A DNA stretch of 64,000 nt. Source: Limnohabitans sp. WS1 (GTDB lineage Bacteria; Pseudomonadota; Gammaproteobacteria; Burkholderiales; Burkholderiaceae_C). Under the pieces are notes generated by a model. That model worked only from the letters and a program-made list of their open reading frames with translations. It made no database searches and was not told the origin of the DNA. The position numbers were made by a program, and so were the translations under genes. Positions within the stretch are counted from its first letter, which is position 1. Each line of letters begins with the position of its first letter. The stretch is from the NCBI RefSeq assembly GCF_003063265.1, contig NZ_NERU01000008.1, positions 121,912-185,911 of the forward strand, given 5' to 3'. Of this stretch, positions 8,203 to 17,898 are shown piece after piece.

Positions 8203-10632
8203 TCAGCTGCGCAGCCGAGCTGACAAGTCTGAGCCCAACTGTGCCATCACGGCTTGCATCACCGTGTCAATTTGAACGTCGGTCAAGGTGGACTCCTCAC
8301 TGAGCAAGCTCAAACGCACCGCCAAGCTCTTCTCGCCTGCCGCCAAGCCGCCTGTCGATTCGGCCTTGGGACGGTAAATGTCAAACAGCACCGCATCGCG
8401 CAGCAAACCCTGTGTGGGTGCCGCATGGATGGCCGCCATCAATTGGCCGTGCGTGACCTGTTCATTCACGATGACCGCGATGTCGCGCTCCACTGCCTGG
8501 TGTTTGGCCACCGCTTGCGCCACTGGCACTTGACGGGCGATGATGGCATCCAGCGACAACTCAAACACCACAGGCGCACTGCTCAGCTCCCAAGCCTGTC
8601 GCCAGCGGGGGTGTAACTCACCCGCATGGCCAATCATCACGCCTTCAAGCCACACCTGGGCCGAGCGGCCCGGGTGCATGGCGGGGTGTTCAGCGGCCAC
8701 AAACTCCGCCTTGCGCGGGGCCAGCAGCTTCTCCACATCGGACTTGACGTCGTAAAAATCGACATTGCGGGACTTGCCCTGCCAACCCAAAGGCTCCACT
8801 GGGCCCCAGGCCATGCCGGCCACGCGCATGGGCTGCTCGAACCCCTGCACGGTAGTGTCGGTGCTTTGAACGGTGTCATTGCGCAAAAACACGCGCCCCA
8901 GCTCGAACACACGCACGCGGTCAGCTTTGCGGTCGGCGTTGAACTTGACCACCTGCAGCAGCGAGCCGATCAGGCTCGAGCGCATCACGCTCATCTGGCT
9001 GGCGATGGGGTTGAGCAGGCGGATCGGGCTGGCATTGCCCGCCAAGTCTTTTTCCCACGCTTCTTCGACAAAGCTGTAGTTGATGGTTTCCTGGTAACCC
9101 AAAGCGGCAATGGCGCGGCGCACGGCGGACGGGCTGCGCTCGGTTTCTGGTCGCACTTTGGCGGTGATGGGGGCCAGAGGTGGGTTGGTCGGCAGGTTGT
9201 TGTAGCCCACCATGCGGGCCACTTCTTCAATCAGGTCTTCTTCGATTTGCAGGTCAAAACGGAAGCTCGGTGGAGTCACGGTGACGGTGCCCTCGCCTTC
9301 AGCCACTTGCAGACCCAGACTCCGCAAGGCGTCGGCGCATTGCTGCTGCGTTAAAGGCATGCCAATCACCTTGACCGCACGGGCCACGCGCAGCGTGACG
9401 GGAGTGATCGCTGGAATGTTCAAGGTCTGGTCGTCGATGGGGCCAACCTTCGTCTCTGGCGTGCCGCAAATGTCGAGCACCAGTTGGGTGATGCGCTCGA
9501 TGTGCTCCACCGTCAGCTGCGGGTCCACACCACGCTCAAAACGGTGACCGGCATCGGTCGAGAAGTTGAAGCGGCGCGAACGGCCAGCAATCGAGGTAGG
9601 CCACCAGAAAGCGGCTTCAATGTAGATGTTTTGCGTGTCGTCAGACACGGCAGTCGCGTCGCCACCCATGATGCCGGCCAGCGATTCGACTTGGCTGTCG
9701 TCGGCGATCACGCCCACCTTCTCGTCCACGGTCACGGTGTTGCCGTTGAGCAGCTTGAGCGTTTCACCGGGCTGGCCCCAGCGCACCTGCAAGCCGCCCT
9801 GGATCTTGTCGAGGTCAAAAATGTGCGAGGGGCGGCCGAACTCGAACATCACGTAGTTGGAGATGTCCACCAGCGGGCTCACGCTGCGCTGGCCACAACG
9901 GGCCAGGCGGTCCACCATCCACTGCGGGGTCTGCGCCTTCGTGTTCACGCCCTTGACCACGCGGCCGCTGAAGCGACCACACAGGTCGGGGGCCTGCACC
10001 TGCACCGCCAGCTTGTCGCTGGTCTGCGTGGCCACTGCCGGGAAAGTCGGGACCCTCAAAGGGGCACCGGTCAGGGCTGACACTTCACGGGCGATGCCGT
10101 ACACGCTCAGGCAATGCGCCAAGTTAGGCGTGAGCTTGAGCGTCATCAGGGTGTCGTCCAGATTCAAATACTGGCGAATGTCCTGGCCCAGAGGCGCGTC
10201 TGCGGGCAACTCCAGCAAACCGCCATTGTCATCGGCGATCTTCAGTTCTTTGGCTGAACACAACATGCCTTGGCTTTCCACACCACGCAGCTTGCCCACC
10301 TTGATGACGAATGGTTTGCCGTCTTCACCCGGAGGCAATTCGGCCCCGACCATGGCGCAAGGCACGCGGATGCCCACCCGGGCGTTGGGTGCACCACAAA
10401 CGATGTTGAGCAGAGCGCCCTGCCCCACATCCACCTGGCACACGCGCAGGCGATCGGCGTTGGGGTGCTGCACGGCTTCCTTGATTTCACCGACCACGAT
10501 CTTCGTGAACGGCGGGGCCACGGGCTCGAGTTCTTCCACTTCAAGGCCGGCCATGGTCAAGGTTTCAGCCAGTTGCTGGGTCGTCAGGGACGGGTTGCAG
10601 AACTCGCGCAACCAGGATTCAGGAAATTGCAT
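8203..10632 (-). CDS. pheT: Phenylalanine-tRNA ligase beta subunit
   Basis: The 809-residue large subunit of the alpha2-beta2 synthetase. It opens MQFPESWLREFCNP, followed by a tRNA-binding (OB-fold) domain near residues 40-150 (VGEIKEAVQHPNADRLRVCQVDVG). Then come the B3/B4 editing domain, the B5 domain with a DAGHRFERGVDP segment, and a ferredoxin-like anticodon-binding domain at the C-terminus (VERDIAVIVNEQV). It sits 71 bp after pheS; the gap can form a strong hairpin (see 10653-10678). Confidence 0.97.
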   Translation of the reverse strand: MQFPESWLREFCNPSLTTQQLAETLTMAGLEVEELEPVAPPFTKIVVGEIKEAVQHPNADRLRVCQVDVGQGALLNIVCGAPNARVGIRVPCAMVGAELPPGEDGKPFVIKVGKLRGVESQGMLCSAKELKIADDNGGLLELPADAPLGQDIRQYLNLDDTLMTLKLTPNLAHCLSVYGIAREVSALTGAPLRVPTFPAVATQTSDKLAVQVQAPDLCGRFSGRVVKGVNTKAQTPQWMVDRLARCGQRSVSPLVDISNYVMFEFGRPSHIFDLDKIQGGLQVRWGQPGETLKLLNGNTVTVDEKVGVIADDSQVESLAGIMGGDATAVSDDTQNIYIEAAFWWPTSIAGRSRRFNFSTDAGHRFERGVDPQLTVEHIERITQLVLDICGTPETKVGPIDDQTLNIPAITPVTLRVARAVKVIGMPLTQQQCADALRSLGLQVAEGEGTVTVTPPSFRFDLQIEEDLIEEVARMVGYNNLPTNPPLAPITAKVRPETERSPSAVRRAIAALGYQETINYSFVEEAWEKDLAGNASPIRLLNPIASQMSVMRSSLIGSLLQVVKFNADRKADRVRVFELGRVFLRNDTVQSTDTTVQGFEQPMRVAGMAWGPVEPLGWQGKSRNVDFYDVKSDVEKLLAPRKAEFVAAEHPAMHPGRSAQVWLEGVMIGHAGELHPRWRQAWELSSAPVVFELSLDAIIARQVPVAQAVAKHQAVERDIAVIVNEQVTHGQLMAAIHAAPTQGLLRDAVLFDIYRPKAESTGGLAAGEKSLAVRLSLLSEESTLTDVQIDTVMQAVMAQLGSDLSARLRS

Positions 10633-10652
10633 GTGCAGAACTCACTTCGTTT

Positions 10653-10678
10653 TGCTGCACGGCACACGCCGCGCAGCA
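10653..10678 (-). other. Strong RNA hairpin between pheS and pheT
   Basis: On the transcribed strand an 11-bp stem (TGCTGCGCGGC pairing with GCCGTGCAGCA, one G-U) closes a GTGT loop in the 71-bp gap. No T-run follows, so it is not a classical terminator. A role in mRNA stability or translational spacing is only inferred. Confidence 0.55.
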
Positions 10679-10703
10679 GCATTCGGGAATATCAGGAGAG
10701 GGA

Positions 10704-11741
10704 TTACTGAAATTGGCTCAGGAAACGCACATCGCCGTCGAAGAACAAGCGCAGGTCGTTCACGCCGTAGCGCAGCATGGTGAAACGGTCCATGCCCATG
10801 CCGAAGGCAAAGCCGATGAAGCGCTCGGGGTCCAAGCCCATGTTGCGCACCACGTTCGGGTGCACCTGGCCGGAACCGCCCACTTCAAGCCAGCGACCTG
10901 CCAGCGGGCCACTTTGAAACTGGATGTCGATCTCGGCACTCGGTTCGGTGAAGGGGAAAAAGCTGGGACGGAAACGCAGCACCAGATCGTCGCTTTCGAA
11001 GAAGGTGCGGCAGAAATCGGTGACCACCACCTTCAAATCCTTGAAGCTCACGTTCTCGCCGATCCACAGGCCTTCGCACTGGTGAAACATGGGTGAGTGG
11101 GTGGCGTCGCTGTCCACACGGTAAGTGCGGCCTGGCGCGATGACGCGGATCTCGGGCATGCCTTGACCCGCGTCGAGCTGGTTTGTGTAGCGCTTGACGT
11201 GCTGCACCGCATGGCGAATCTGCATGGGGCTCGTGTGCGTGCGCAGCAAATGACCGCCTTCCACATAGAAGGTATCGTGCATGGAGCGCGCTGGGTGGTC
11301 TTCGGGCGTGTTCAGCGCGGTGAAGTTGAACCAGTCGGTCTCGATCTCAGGGCCTTGGGCCACTTCAAAGCCCATGGAGCCAAAGATTTGCTCGACACGC
11401 TCGAGCGTCAGCGATACGGGGTGCAAACCGCCAAGGTTTGCACTGCGCCCCGGCAAAGTCACATCGAGGGCTTCGGCTTTGAGTTGCGCTTGCAGCTCTG
11501 CGTCGGCCAGCGCTTGGCGACGATCGTTCAGCGCGGCCTCAATGGCCTGCTTGGCCAGGTTGATGGCCGCACCACGGGTTTTCTTGTCTTCCACGCTCAG
11601 AGCGGCCATGCCCTTCATCAGCTCGGTGATGCGACCGGCTTTGCCCAGAAATTGGGCTTTGGCGTTTTCGAGGTCTGCAGGTGTCAGTGCCTGCTCAAAA
11701 CTCTGGCGTGCGGATTCAACCAGGGTGTCCAGCTCGTTCAT
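10704..11741 (-). CDS. pheS: Phenylalanine-tRNA ligase alpha subunit
   Basis: The 345-residue catalytic subunit of phenylalanyl-tRNA synthetase. It has an N-terminal coiled coil (residues about 1-90), then class II motifs: motif 2 in the region HQCEGLWIG, and motif 3 in [17 protein letters not shown]. Segment [16 protein letters not shown] is the usual Phe-binding region. The start is coupled to an upstream 39-codon ORF whose TGA overlaps the ATG, and a terminator-like hairpin precedes the gene, which suggests attenuation. Confidence 0.97.
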   Translation of the reverse strand: MNELDTLVESARQSFEQALTPADLENAKAQFLGKAGRITELMKGMAALSVEDKKTRGAAINLAKQAIEAALNDRRQALADAELQAQLKAEALDVTLPGRSANLGGLHPVSLTLERVEQIFGSMGFEVAQGPEIETDWFNFTALNTPEDHPARSMHDTFYVEGGHLLRTHTSPMQIRHAVQHVKRYTNQLDAGQGMPEIRVIAPGRTYRVDSDATHSPMFHQCEGLWIGENVSFKDLKVVVTDFCRTFFESDDLVLRFRPSFFPFTEPSAEIDIQFQSGPLAGRWLEVGGSGQVHPNVVRNMGLDPERFIGFAFGMGMDRFTMLRYGVNDLRLFFDGDVRFLSQFQ

Positions 11742-11857
11742 GGTGTGGGAGATCGGGGATCTGAGTAAAAAGGAATAAAAAAGGGATTGAAGCTTTTGCG
11801 AGCCTCAATCCCTTTGATCGAGTGCGTGGCACAGGCCCAAGGGCCCATGTCACTCAT
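11738..11857 (-). CDS. Possible 39-residue leader peptide upstream of pheS
   Basis: An ATG four bases after the rplT stop opens a 39-codon frame that ends in a TGA overlapping the pheS ATG (ATGA). It reads through the terminator hairpin and contains [10 protein letters not shown], with four Phe codons. E. coli has the pheM leader peptide at this exact place. However, the Phe codons here come largely from the terminator's T-run, and no good Shine-Dalgarno is visible, so it may be chance. Confidence 0.3.
   Translation of the reverse strand: MSDMGPWACATHSIKGIEARKSFNPFFIPFYSDPRSPTP
11774..11816 (-). terminator. Terminator/attenuator between rplT and pheS
   Basis: On the minus strand an 11-bp stem (AAAGGGATTGA pairing with TCAATCCCTTT) is followed by a T-run (TTTTTTATT). 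Position just ahead of pheS matches the attenuator of the E. coli pheST operon. It could end the rplT transcript or regulate readthrough into pheST. Confidence 0.75.
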
Positions 11858-11861
11858 GGAC

Positions 11862-12224
11862 TCAAGCTGCGGCCAGTTTGGCTTTGACTTGGTTCACGAT
11901 GCCAGCAAAAGCGGCCTTGTCGTGCACAGCGATGTCCGCCAGCATCTTACGGTCGATTTCGATGGCAGCCTTCTTCAGGCCGTTGGCGAACTGGCTGTAG
12001 GTCAGACCGCATTCACGCGCAGCGGCGTTGATACGGGCAATCCACAACTGACGGAACACACGCTTTTTGGTGCGGCGGTCACGGTAGGCGTACTGGCCAG
12101 CCTTCATCACCGCCTGTTTGGCGATGCGGAAGACATTACCGCGGCGACCGCGGAAACCTTTTGCAAGGGCCAAAACTTTCTTGTGACGGGCGCGTGCCGT
12201 TACACCACGTTTAACGCGAGGCAT
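11862..12224 (-). CDS. rplT: 50S ribosomal protein L20
   Basis: A 120-residue ribosomal protein beginning [16 protein letters not shown], with a very basic N-terminal half and the conserved [20 protein letters not shown] segment. L20 binds 23S rRNA early in 50S assembly and in other bacteria represses its own operon. It follows rpmI by 25 bp in the conserved infC-rpmI-rplT order. Confidence 0.98.
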   Translation of the reverse strand: MPRVKRGVTARARHKKVLALAKGFRGRRGNVFRIAKQAVMKAGQYAYRDRRTKKRVFRQLWIARINAAARECGLTYSQFANGLKKAAIEIDRKMLADIAVHDKAAFAGIVNQVKAKLAAA

Positions 12225-12249
12225 ATTTATTCTCCTTGTTCGTCAGTAA

Positions 12250-12453
12250 TTACAGGCCAGCCATGGGCAGCATCTGAGCGATGTGACCCATATTGGTCTC
12301 ATGCACAGCCACTGCACCGCGAAGGTGACGCTTGTTTTTGGTGGTCTTCTTGGTCAGGATGTGACGTTTGAAGGCTTGGCCGCGTTTAACGGTTCCACCG
12401 GGACGAACACGGAAGCGCTTTTTAGCGCTGCTTTTGGTCTTCATCTTGGGCAT
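12250..12453 (-). CDS. rpmI: 50S ribosomal protein L35
   Basis: A 67-residue basic protein starting [20 protein letters not shown], the L35 signature. Its place between infC and rplT is diagnostic. The 136-bp gap after infC contains two UUCG hairpins that could take part in operon control. Confidence 0.97.
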   Translation of the reverse strand: MPKMKTKSSAKKRFRVRPGGTVKRGQAFKRHILTKKTTKNKRHLRGAVAVHETNMGHIAQMLPMAGL

Positions 12454-12534
12454 GTCAATGCTCCTTTAATTGTGCTCGTGAGGCGTCTGCAAAATCTTTG
12501 CAGCCTTGTTGGCCCCGAGCCACTTTTAACAAAA

Positions 12535-12579
12535 GCCACCCGAAGGTGACCTTCGACCCGACCAACCCGAAGGCCGGTC
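12535..12579 (-). promoter_or_regulatory. Two consecutive UUCG-capped hairpins in the infC-rpmI gap
   Basis: On the transcribed strand, GACCGGCC-UUCG-GGUUGGUC (12579-12560) is followed by GUCACC-UUCG-GGUGGC (12550-12535) and then CTTTTGTT. Both stems are closed by C-G around UUCG, an exceptionally stable loop. In other bacteria the rpmI-rplT leader binds L20; whether these hairpins do so is unknown. The second, with its short T-rich tail, could be a weak terminator. Confidence 0.55.
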
Positions 12580-12589
12580 AAATTCTTTT

Positions 12590-13186
12590 TTACGCCGACT
12601 CAGCAGAAGCTGCCGCATCTGCTGGTTTGCCGCTGGTCGGTTTTTTGCGACCCGGTGCAATCATCATGATCATCTGGCGGCCTTCCAACTTTGGAAACTG
12701 CTCCACGATGATGGAGTCGGCCAACTCATCACGAATCCGGTTCAGCAAAGCCATACCCAGTTCTTGGTGGGTGATTTCGCGGCCACGGAAACGCAAAGTG
12801 ATCTTGCATTTGTCACCATCGGCCAAAAACCGGCGGATGTTGCGCATTTTGATGTTGTAGTCACCATCGTCTGTACCTGGACGGAACTTGACTTCTTTGA
12901 TGTCAATGACCGTTTGCTTGGCTTTGGCTTCTGCCGCTCGCTTTTGCTCTTGGTACTTGAACTTACCGTAGTCCATCAAGCGACAGACAGGCGGATTGGC
13001 AGTGGCGGCAATTTCAACCAGGTCCACATCCATTTCACCCGCAAGTCGCAAGGCTTCACCCAAAGACAAAATGCCCATGGGTTCATTTTCAGGGCCGGAA
13101 ACACGAACCTCTGGGGCCATGATTTCACGGTTCAAACGGTGTTTACGTTCTTCGCGGTGGCGACGATCACGAAATTCGGTAGCGAT
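12590..13186 (-). CDS. infC: Translation initiation factor IF-3 (ATC start codon)
   Basis: IF-3 binds the 30S subunit and discriminates against non-AUG starts. The frame extends 17 codons upstream of the first TTG, reading [17 protein letters not shown] before [14 protein letters not shown]. The conserved N-terminal region therefore begins at an ATC codon (13186-13184), with AGGA seven bases upstream and no ATG available. From there the protein has 198 residues, close to the family norm of about 180. E. coli infC uses AUU, which lets IF-3 repress its own synthesis, and an ATC start implies the same control. The N-domain, linker and C-domain ([11 protein letters not shown]) are all present. 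Confidence 0.93.
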   Translation of the reverse strand: MATEFRDRRHREERKHRLNREIMAPEVRVSGPENEPMGILSLGEALRLAGEMDVDLVEIAATANPPVCRLMDYGKFKYQEQKRAAEAKAKQTVIDIKEVKFRPGTDDGDYNIKMRNIRRFLADGDKCKITLRFRGREITHQELGMALLNRIRDELADSIIVEQFPKLEGRQMIMMIAPGRKKPTSGKPADAAASAESA

Positions 13187-13272
13187 GACTCAATCCTTTA
13201 CGGAACAAAACTGCAACATGCAGCCCATCCATCTTTGTGCCCACGGGCCAAAGCTTGCGGCGAAACTCACCT

Positions 13273-15192
13273 TCAGGCTTTAGAAGCGATGTCAGCTGCA
13301 ATGTGTTCAATGAACGCATCGATCGACATCACACCGAGGTCTTTGTTGCCTCGGGCGCGCACTGCGACGGTACCTGCTGCCTTTTCTTTGTCACCTGCGA
13401 CAAGGATATAGGGCAGCTTTTGCAACGAATGCTCACGTATTTTATACGTGATTTTCTCGTTACGCAGGTCCAATTCGACCCTAAGGCCTTGATTTGACAC
13501 TGACTTTTGCAGTTTTGCAGCTATTTCGCGACAGTAATCAGACTGTGCATCCGTGATATTGAGCACCGACACTTGAATGGGGGCCAACCAAGTGGGCAAG
13601 GCACCGGCATGCTGTTCGACCAAAATACCAATGAATCGCTCCATGCTGCCCACAATGGCACGGTGCAAAATCACAGGCCGCTGACGCGTACCGTCTTCGG
13701 CCACGTATTCGGCATCCAGACGCTCGGACAAATTGAAGTCCACTTGAATCGTGCCGCACTGCCATTCCCGGCCAATCGCATCTTTCAGGGTGTATTCGAT
13801 CTTGGGGCCATAAAAAGCACCATCGCCCTCTGAAATGACAAAATCGCAACCCGAATGGCGCAAGCTGTCCATCAGGGCTTTTTCGGCCTTGTCCCACAAC
13901 TCGTCGGAGCCAATGCGAGCGGCAGGACGCGTAGACACCTTGTACAAAATGTCGGTGAAACCGAAATCGGCGTAGACATTTTTGAGGACCTTGGTGAAGG
14001 TGTCGCACTCTGGCAGGATTTGGTCTTCGGTGCAAAAGATGTGGCCGTCGTCTTGGGTGAAGCCACGCACACGCATGATGCCGTGCAAGCCGCCAGACGG
14101 TTCATTGCGGTGGCATTGGCCAAACTCGCCGTAACGCAAAGGCAAATCACGGTAGCTCTTGATGCCTTGCTTGAAGATCAGGATGTGACCCGGGCAGTTC
14201 ATGGGCTTCAAAGCGTAATCGCGCTTCTCGGACTCGGTCGTGAACATGTTGTCGCGGTACTTGTCCCAGTGACCAGTTTTTTCCCACAGCGATTTGTCCA
14301 AAATCTGGGGGCCTTTGACCTCATGGTAACCACTGTCACGGTAAACCTGTCGCATGTACTGCTCCACGGTTTGCCAAACGGTCCAGCCTTTGGGGTGCCA
14401 GAACACCAAGCCAGGGGCATGCTCGTCAATGTGGAACAAATCCAACTCGCGCCCGAGTTTGCGGTGGTCACGCTTTTCGGCTTCTTCAAGACGGGTCAGG
14501 TACAGCTGCAAGTCCTCCTTGCTGGCCCAAGCCGTACCGTAAACGCGTTGCAGCATTTCGTTTTTGCTGTCACCGCGCCAATAGGCTCCGGCCACTTTCA
14601 TGAGTTTGAAGTGTTTGAGCTTGCCTGTGCTGGGGACGTGCGGGCCACGGCACAGGTCTTCAAAAGCACCTTCGCGGTACAAACTCACTTCTTGGTCAGC
14701 AGGGATGCTGCCAATGATTTCGGCTTTGTAGTGCTCGCCCATGGCTTTGAAATGCGCCACAGCCTCATCGCGAGGCAAAACACGGCGCACCACTGGCTCG
14801 TCCTTGTTGGCCAACTCGGTCATACGCTTTTCAATGGCCACCAAGTCCTCAGGCGTGAAGGATCGGCTGTACGAAAAGTCGTAATAAAAGCCGTTGTCGA
14901 TGACAGGTCCGATGGTGACTTGAGCCTCAGGAAACAAATCTTTGACGGCGTAAGCCAACAAGTGTGCCGTTGAGTGGCGAATCAGCTCCAAACCTTCGGG
15001 GTCTTTGGCGGTGACGATGGCCAAGTTGGCATTGGCCGACATGCTGAAACTGGTGTCCACCAGTTGGCCATTGACTTTGCCGCCCAAAGCTGCTTTGGCC
15101 AAGCCAGCGCCAATAGAGGAAGCGACTTCGGCTACGGTGACCGGGCCTGGAAACTCGCGCAATGAACCGTCGGGAAGCGTGATCTGAACCAT
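13273..15192 (-). CDS. thrS: Threonine-tRNA ligase
   Basis: A 639-residue class II synthetase. Domain order is TGS ([20 protein letters not shown]), then the editing domain with [15 protein letters not shown] (HXXXH-type zinc/editing motif), then the catalytic core with motif 2 around [22 protein letters not shown], then motif 3 ([11 protein letters not shown]), then the anticodon-binding domain. The start at 15192 matches the TGS N-terminus; a TTG three codons upstream is less likely. It heads the thrS-infC-rpmI-rplT-pheST-ihfA unit. Confidence 0.97.
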   Translation of the reverse strand: MVQITLPDGSLREFPGPVTVAEVASSIGAGLAKAALGGKVNGQLVDTSFSMSANANLAIVTAKDPEGLELIRHSTAHLLAYAVKDLFPEAQVTIGPVIDNGFYYDFSYSRSFTPEDLVAIEKRMTELANKDEPVVRRVLPRDEAVAHFKAMGEHYKAEIIGSIPADQEVSLYREGAFEDLCRGPHVPSTGKLKHFKLMKVAGAYWRGDSKNEMLQRVYGTAWASKEDLQLYLTRLEEAEKRDHRKLGRELDLFHIDEHAPGLVFWHPKGWTVWQTVEQYMRQVYRDSGYHEVKGPQILDKSLWEKTGHWDKYRDNMFTTESEKRDYALKPMNCPGHILIFKQGIKSYRDLPLRYGEFGQCHRNEPSGGLHGIMRVRGFTQDDGHIFCTEDQILPECDTFTKVLKNVYADFGFTDILYKVSTRPAARIGSDELWDKAEKALMDSLRHSGCDFVISEGDGAFYGPKIEYTLKDAIGREWQCGTIQVDFNLSERLDAEYVAEDGTRQRPVILHRAIVGSMERFIGILVEQHAGALPTWLAPIQVSVLNITDAQSDYCREIAAKLQKSVSNQGLRVELDLRNEKITYKIREHSLQKLPYILVAGDKEKAAGTVAVRARGNKDLGVMSIDAFIEHIAADIASKA

Positions 15193-15430
15193 GAAATTCA
15201 ATACAAAAAGCCGGACATTAACCGTGCTGGATTAAAAAAGTAATCAAAGCCGATTTTCCCACAAAAACACCGTCGAAATTTGAACCACCACCAAGGTGCC
15301 CTTACCCGAGCCACCGCCCCCGAACAGCCAAAAACACCGGACAAACACCAAGGATTTCGTCAGCTAGCTGTGGGCATGCTTGGTTTAAGATAGTGGTCTC
15401 ACTTTTCATCCTGTAAAAATCAGTACCACG

Positions 15431-17677
15431 ATGACCACGCCTACAGCCCGCTCCAAAATCATTTACACCTTGACGGATGAAGCCCCCTTGTTGGCAACAG
15501 CATCCTTTTTGCCCATCATTCGCACCTTCACTCAGCCCGCAGGCATTGAAATTGAAACCAGCGATATTTCTGTGGCTGGCCGCATTCTGGGCGAATTCTC
15601 TGACCTGCTCCCCCCTGAGCAAAGAGTACCCGACAACCTGTCGATGCTCGGCAAGTTGACACTCTTGCCCAGCACCAACATCATCAAACTGCCCAACATC
15701 AGCGCTTCGGTTGGCCAGTTGGTTGCCGCCATCAAAGAACTGCAGGCCAAGGGCTACGCCCTGCCCGACTACCCAGAAAACCCCAGCAACGACGAAGAAA
15801 AAGCCATCAAGGCCCGTTATTCCAAGTGCACCGGCTCGGCCGTGAACCCCGTACTGCGTGAAGGCAACTCCGACCGCCGCGCCCCCCGCGCCGTCAAGGA
15901 ATTTGCCCGCAAAAACCCCCACAGCATGGCCGAGTGGAGCCAGGCGTCGCGCTCACATGTTTCACACATGCATGCGGGCGACTTCTACCATGGCGAAAAA
16001 TCCATGACCCTGGACCGCCCCCGCGACGTGCGGATGGAGCTGATCACCAAAAGCGGCAAAACTATCATCCTCAAACCCAAAGTTTCCTTGCTGGACCGCG
16101 AAGTCATTGACAGCATGTACATGAGCAAAAAAGCTCTGTGCGAGTTCTATGAGAAAGAAATTGAAGACGCCCGCAAGACTGGCGTGATGTTCTCGCTGCA
16201 CGTCAAAGCCACCATGATGAAGGTGTCGCACCCCATCGTGTTTGGCCACTGCGTCAAGATCTTCTACAAAGAAGCCTTTGAAAAGCACGGCGCTTTGTTC
16301 AAAGAATTGGGCGTGAACGTGAACAACGGCATGGCCGATCTGTACAACAAGATCACCAGCCTGCCCCAGTCCAAGCAAGACGAAATCAAGCGTGATCTGC
16401 ATGCCTGCCACGAGAACCGTCCCGAGCTGGCCATGGTGGACTCGGCCAAAGGCATCACCAACTTCCACTCGCCCAACGACGTGATCGTGGACGCCTCCAT
16501 GCCCGCCATGATCCGCAATGGCGGCAAGATGTGGGACGCCAACGGTCGCCTGAAAGACGTCAAGGCCGTGATGCCCGAGTCGACTTTCGCCCGCATTTAC
16601 CAGGAGATGATCAACTTCTGCAAGTGGCACGGCGCCTTCGACCCCAAGACCATGGGCACGGTGCCCAACGTGGGCCTGATGGCTCAGCAGGCTGAAGAAT
16701 ACGGCTCGCACGACAAAACTTTCGAGATCTCGGAAGACGGCGTGGCCAACATCACCGACATCAACACCGGTGAAGTGCTCTTGTCCGAAAACGTCGAAGC
16801 CGGCGACATCTGGCGCATGTGCCAGGTCAAGGACGCCGCGATCCGTGACTGGGTCAAGCTGGCCGTCACCCGTGCCCGCAACTCCGGCATGCCCGTGGTG
16901 TTCTGGCTCGACCAGTACCGCCCCCACGAAGCCCAGCTGATCACCAAAGTCAAGATGTACCTGCACGAGCACAACACAGCCGGTCTGGAAATCCAGATCA
17001 TGAGCCAAGTGCGTGCCATGCGTTACACCCTGGAGCGCGTTGTGCGCGGCCTAGACACCATCAGCGCCACCGGTAACATCCTGCGCGACTACCTGACCGA
17101 CCTGTTCCCCATCATGGAACTGGGCACCTCGGCCAAGATGCTGTCGGTTGTGCCATTGATGGCCGGCGGCGGCATGTACGAAACCGGTGCAGGCGGCTCT
17201 GCCCCCAAGCATGTGCAACAGCTGGTGGAAGAAAACCACCTGCGTTGGGACTCCTTGGGTGAATTTTTGGCGCTGGCCGTGTCGCTGGAAGACCTGGGCA
17301 TTAAAACCAGCAACAGCAAATCGAAGGTTTTGGCCAAAACCCTGGACGCGGCCACCGGCAAACTGCTGGACAACAACAAAAACCCCTCGCCCAAGACAGG
17401 CCAGTTGGACAACCGTGGCAGCCAGTTTTATCTGGCCATGTACTGGGCGCAAGAGTTGGCCGCGCAAACGGACGACCTGGAACTTCAAGCCAAGTTCGCG
17501 CCGCTGGCCCAAACACTGACCGAGCAAGAAATGACCATCGTGGGTGAGCTCAATGCCGTTCAGGGCCAAGCCGTTGACATTGGTGGCTACTACTTCCCGT
17601 CCCAGGAAAAGCTCCAAGCCGTCATGTGCCCCAGCCCCACCTTCAATGCCGCTCTGGCTTCAGCGGCTGCCCATTGA
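15431..17677 (+). CDS. icd: Isocitrate dehydrogenase, NADP-dependent, monomeric type
   Basis: A 748-residue protein that decarboxylates isocitrate to 2-oxoglutarate in the TCA cycle. Its size and opening ([18 protein letters not shown]) identify the monomeric IDH family, unrelated in length to the dimeric 420-residue enzyme. Conserved blocks include [14 protein letters not shown] for substrate binding and [17 protein letters not shown]. The C-terminal part carries the coenzyme-binding segment ([22 protein letters not shown]). It is monocistronic, diverges from thrS across 229-238 bp, and is followed by a dispersed repeat and a bidirectional terminator. No clear promoter was recognised in the divergent gap. 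Confidence 0.96.
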   Translation: MTTPTARSKIIYTLTDEAPLLATASFLPIIRTFTQPAGIEIETSDISVAGRILGEFSDLLPPEQRVPDNLSMLGKLTLLPSTNIIKLPNISASVGQLVAAIKELQAKGYALPDYPENPSNDEEKAIKARYSKCTGSAVNPVLREGNSDRRAPRAVKEFARKNPHSMAEWSQASRSHVSHMHAGDFYHGEKSMTLDRPRDVRMELITKSGKTIILKPKVSLLDREVIDSMYMSKKALCEFYEKEIEDARKTGVMFSLHVKATMMKVSHPIVFGHCVKIFYKEAFEKHGALFKELGVNVNNGMADLYNKITSLPQSKQDEIKRDLHACHENRPELAMVDSAKGITNFHSPNDVIVDASMPAMIRNGGKMWDANGRLKDVKAVMPESTFARIYQEMINFCKWHGAFDPKTMGTVPNVGLMAQQAEEYGSHDKTFEISEDGVANITDINTGEVLLSENVEAGDIWRMCQVKDAAIRDWVKLAVTRARNSGMPVVFWLDQYRPHEAQLITKVKMYLHEHNTAGLEIQIMSQVRAMRYTLERVVRGLDTISATGNILRDYLTDLFPIMELGTSAKMLSVVPLMAGGGMYETGAGGSAPKHVQQLVEENHLRWDSLGEFLALAVSLEDLGIKTSNSKSKVLAKTLDAATGKLLDNNKNPSPKTGQLDNRGSQFYLAMYWAQELAAQTDDLELQAKFAPLAQTLTEQEMTIVGELNAVQGQAVDIGGYYFPSQEKLQAVMCPSPTFNAALASAAAH

Positions 17678-17687
17678 TCAGGCCCAA

Positions 17688-17827
17688 TGAAGTTTGCAAG
17701 AACGGATTTTTTGTGAGAACGGCGCCCTCGCCGCGATAGAGCCTCGCAGACCACCACCCTTCCCCCCGAGGGCGGGGCTCCCACACTGATTGCGGTGCCC
17801 GAAAAAAGCCGTTCACTTCAATCTTCA
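17688..17827. repeat. Dispersed palindromic element, copy 1 (MITE-like)
   Basis: About 140 bp beginning 10 bp after the idh stop. The outer ends are TGAAGTTTG and CAATCTTCA, inverted with one mismatch. The inner part runs from GTGAGAACGGCGCC through CTCGCAGACCACC to GGGCGGGGCTCCCAC. The same architecture recurs at 60874-61026, and its inner part forms the array at 63311-63873. Confidence 0.75.
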
Positions 17828-17864
17828 CGGGTCTGTATTGATAAACCGAGTCATCTCGCCCTCT

Positions 17865-17895
17865 AAAAAAACCATCCCTCGGGATGGTTTTTTTT
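17865..17895. terminator. Bidirectional intrinsic terminator between idh and cysNC
   Basis: Stem AAAAAAACCATCCC pairs with GGGATGGTTTTTTT across a TC loop, giving a T-run in both directions for the converging genes. Confidence 0.9.
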
Positions 17896-17898
17896 CGA

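Noticed and set aside
15962..17008. A 348-codon minus-strand frame antisense to idh
   Set aside because: It is a shadow caused by codon bias in the confidently identified isocitrate dehydrogenase; the His/Val/Gly-rich composition is typical of such shadows.
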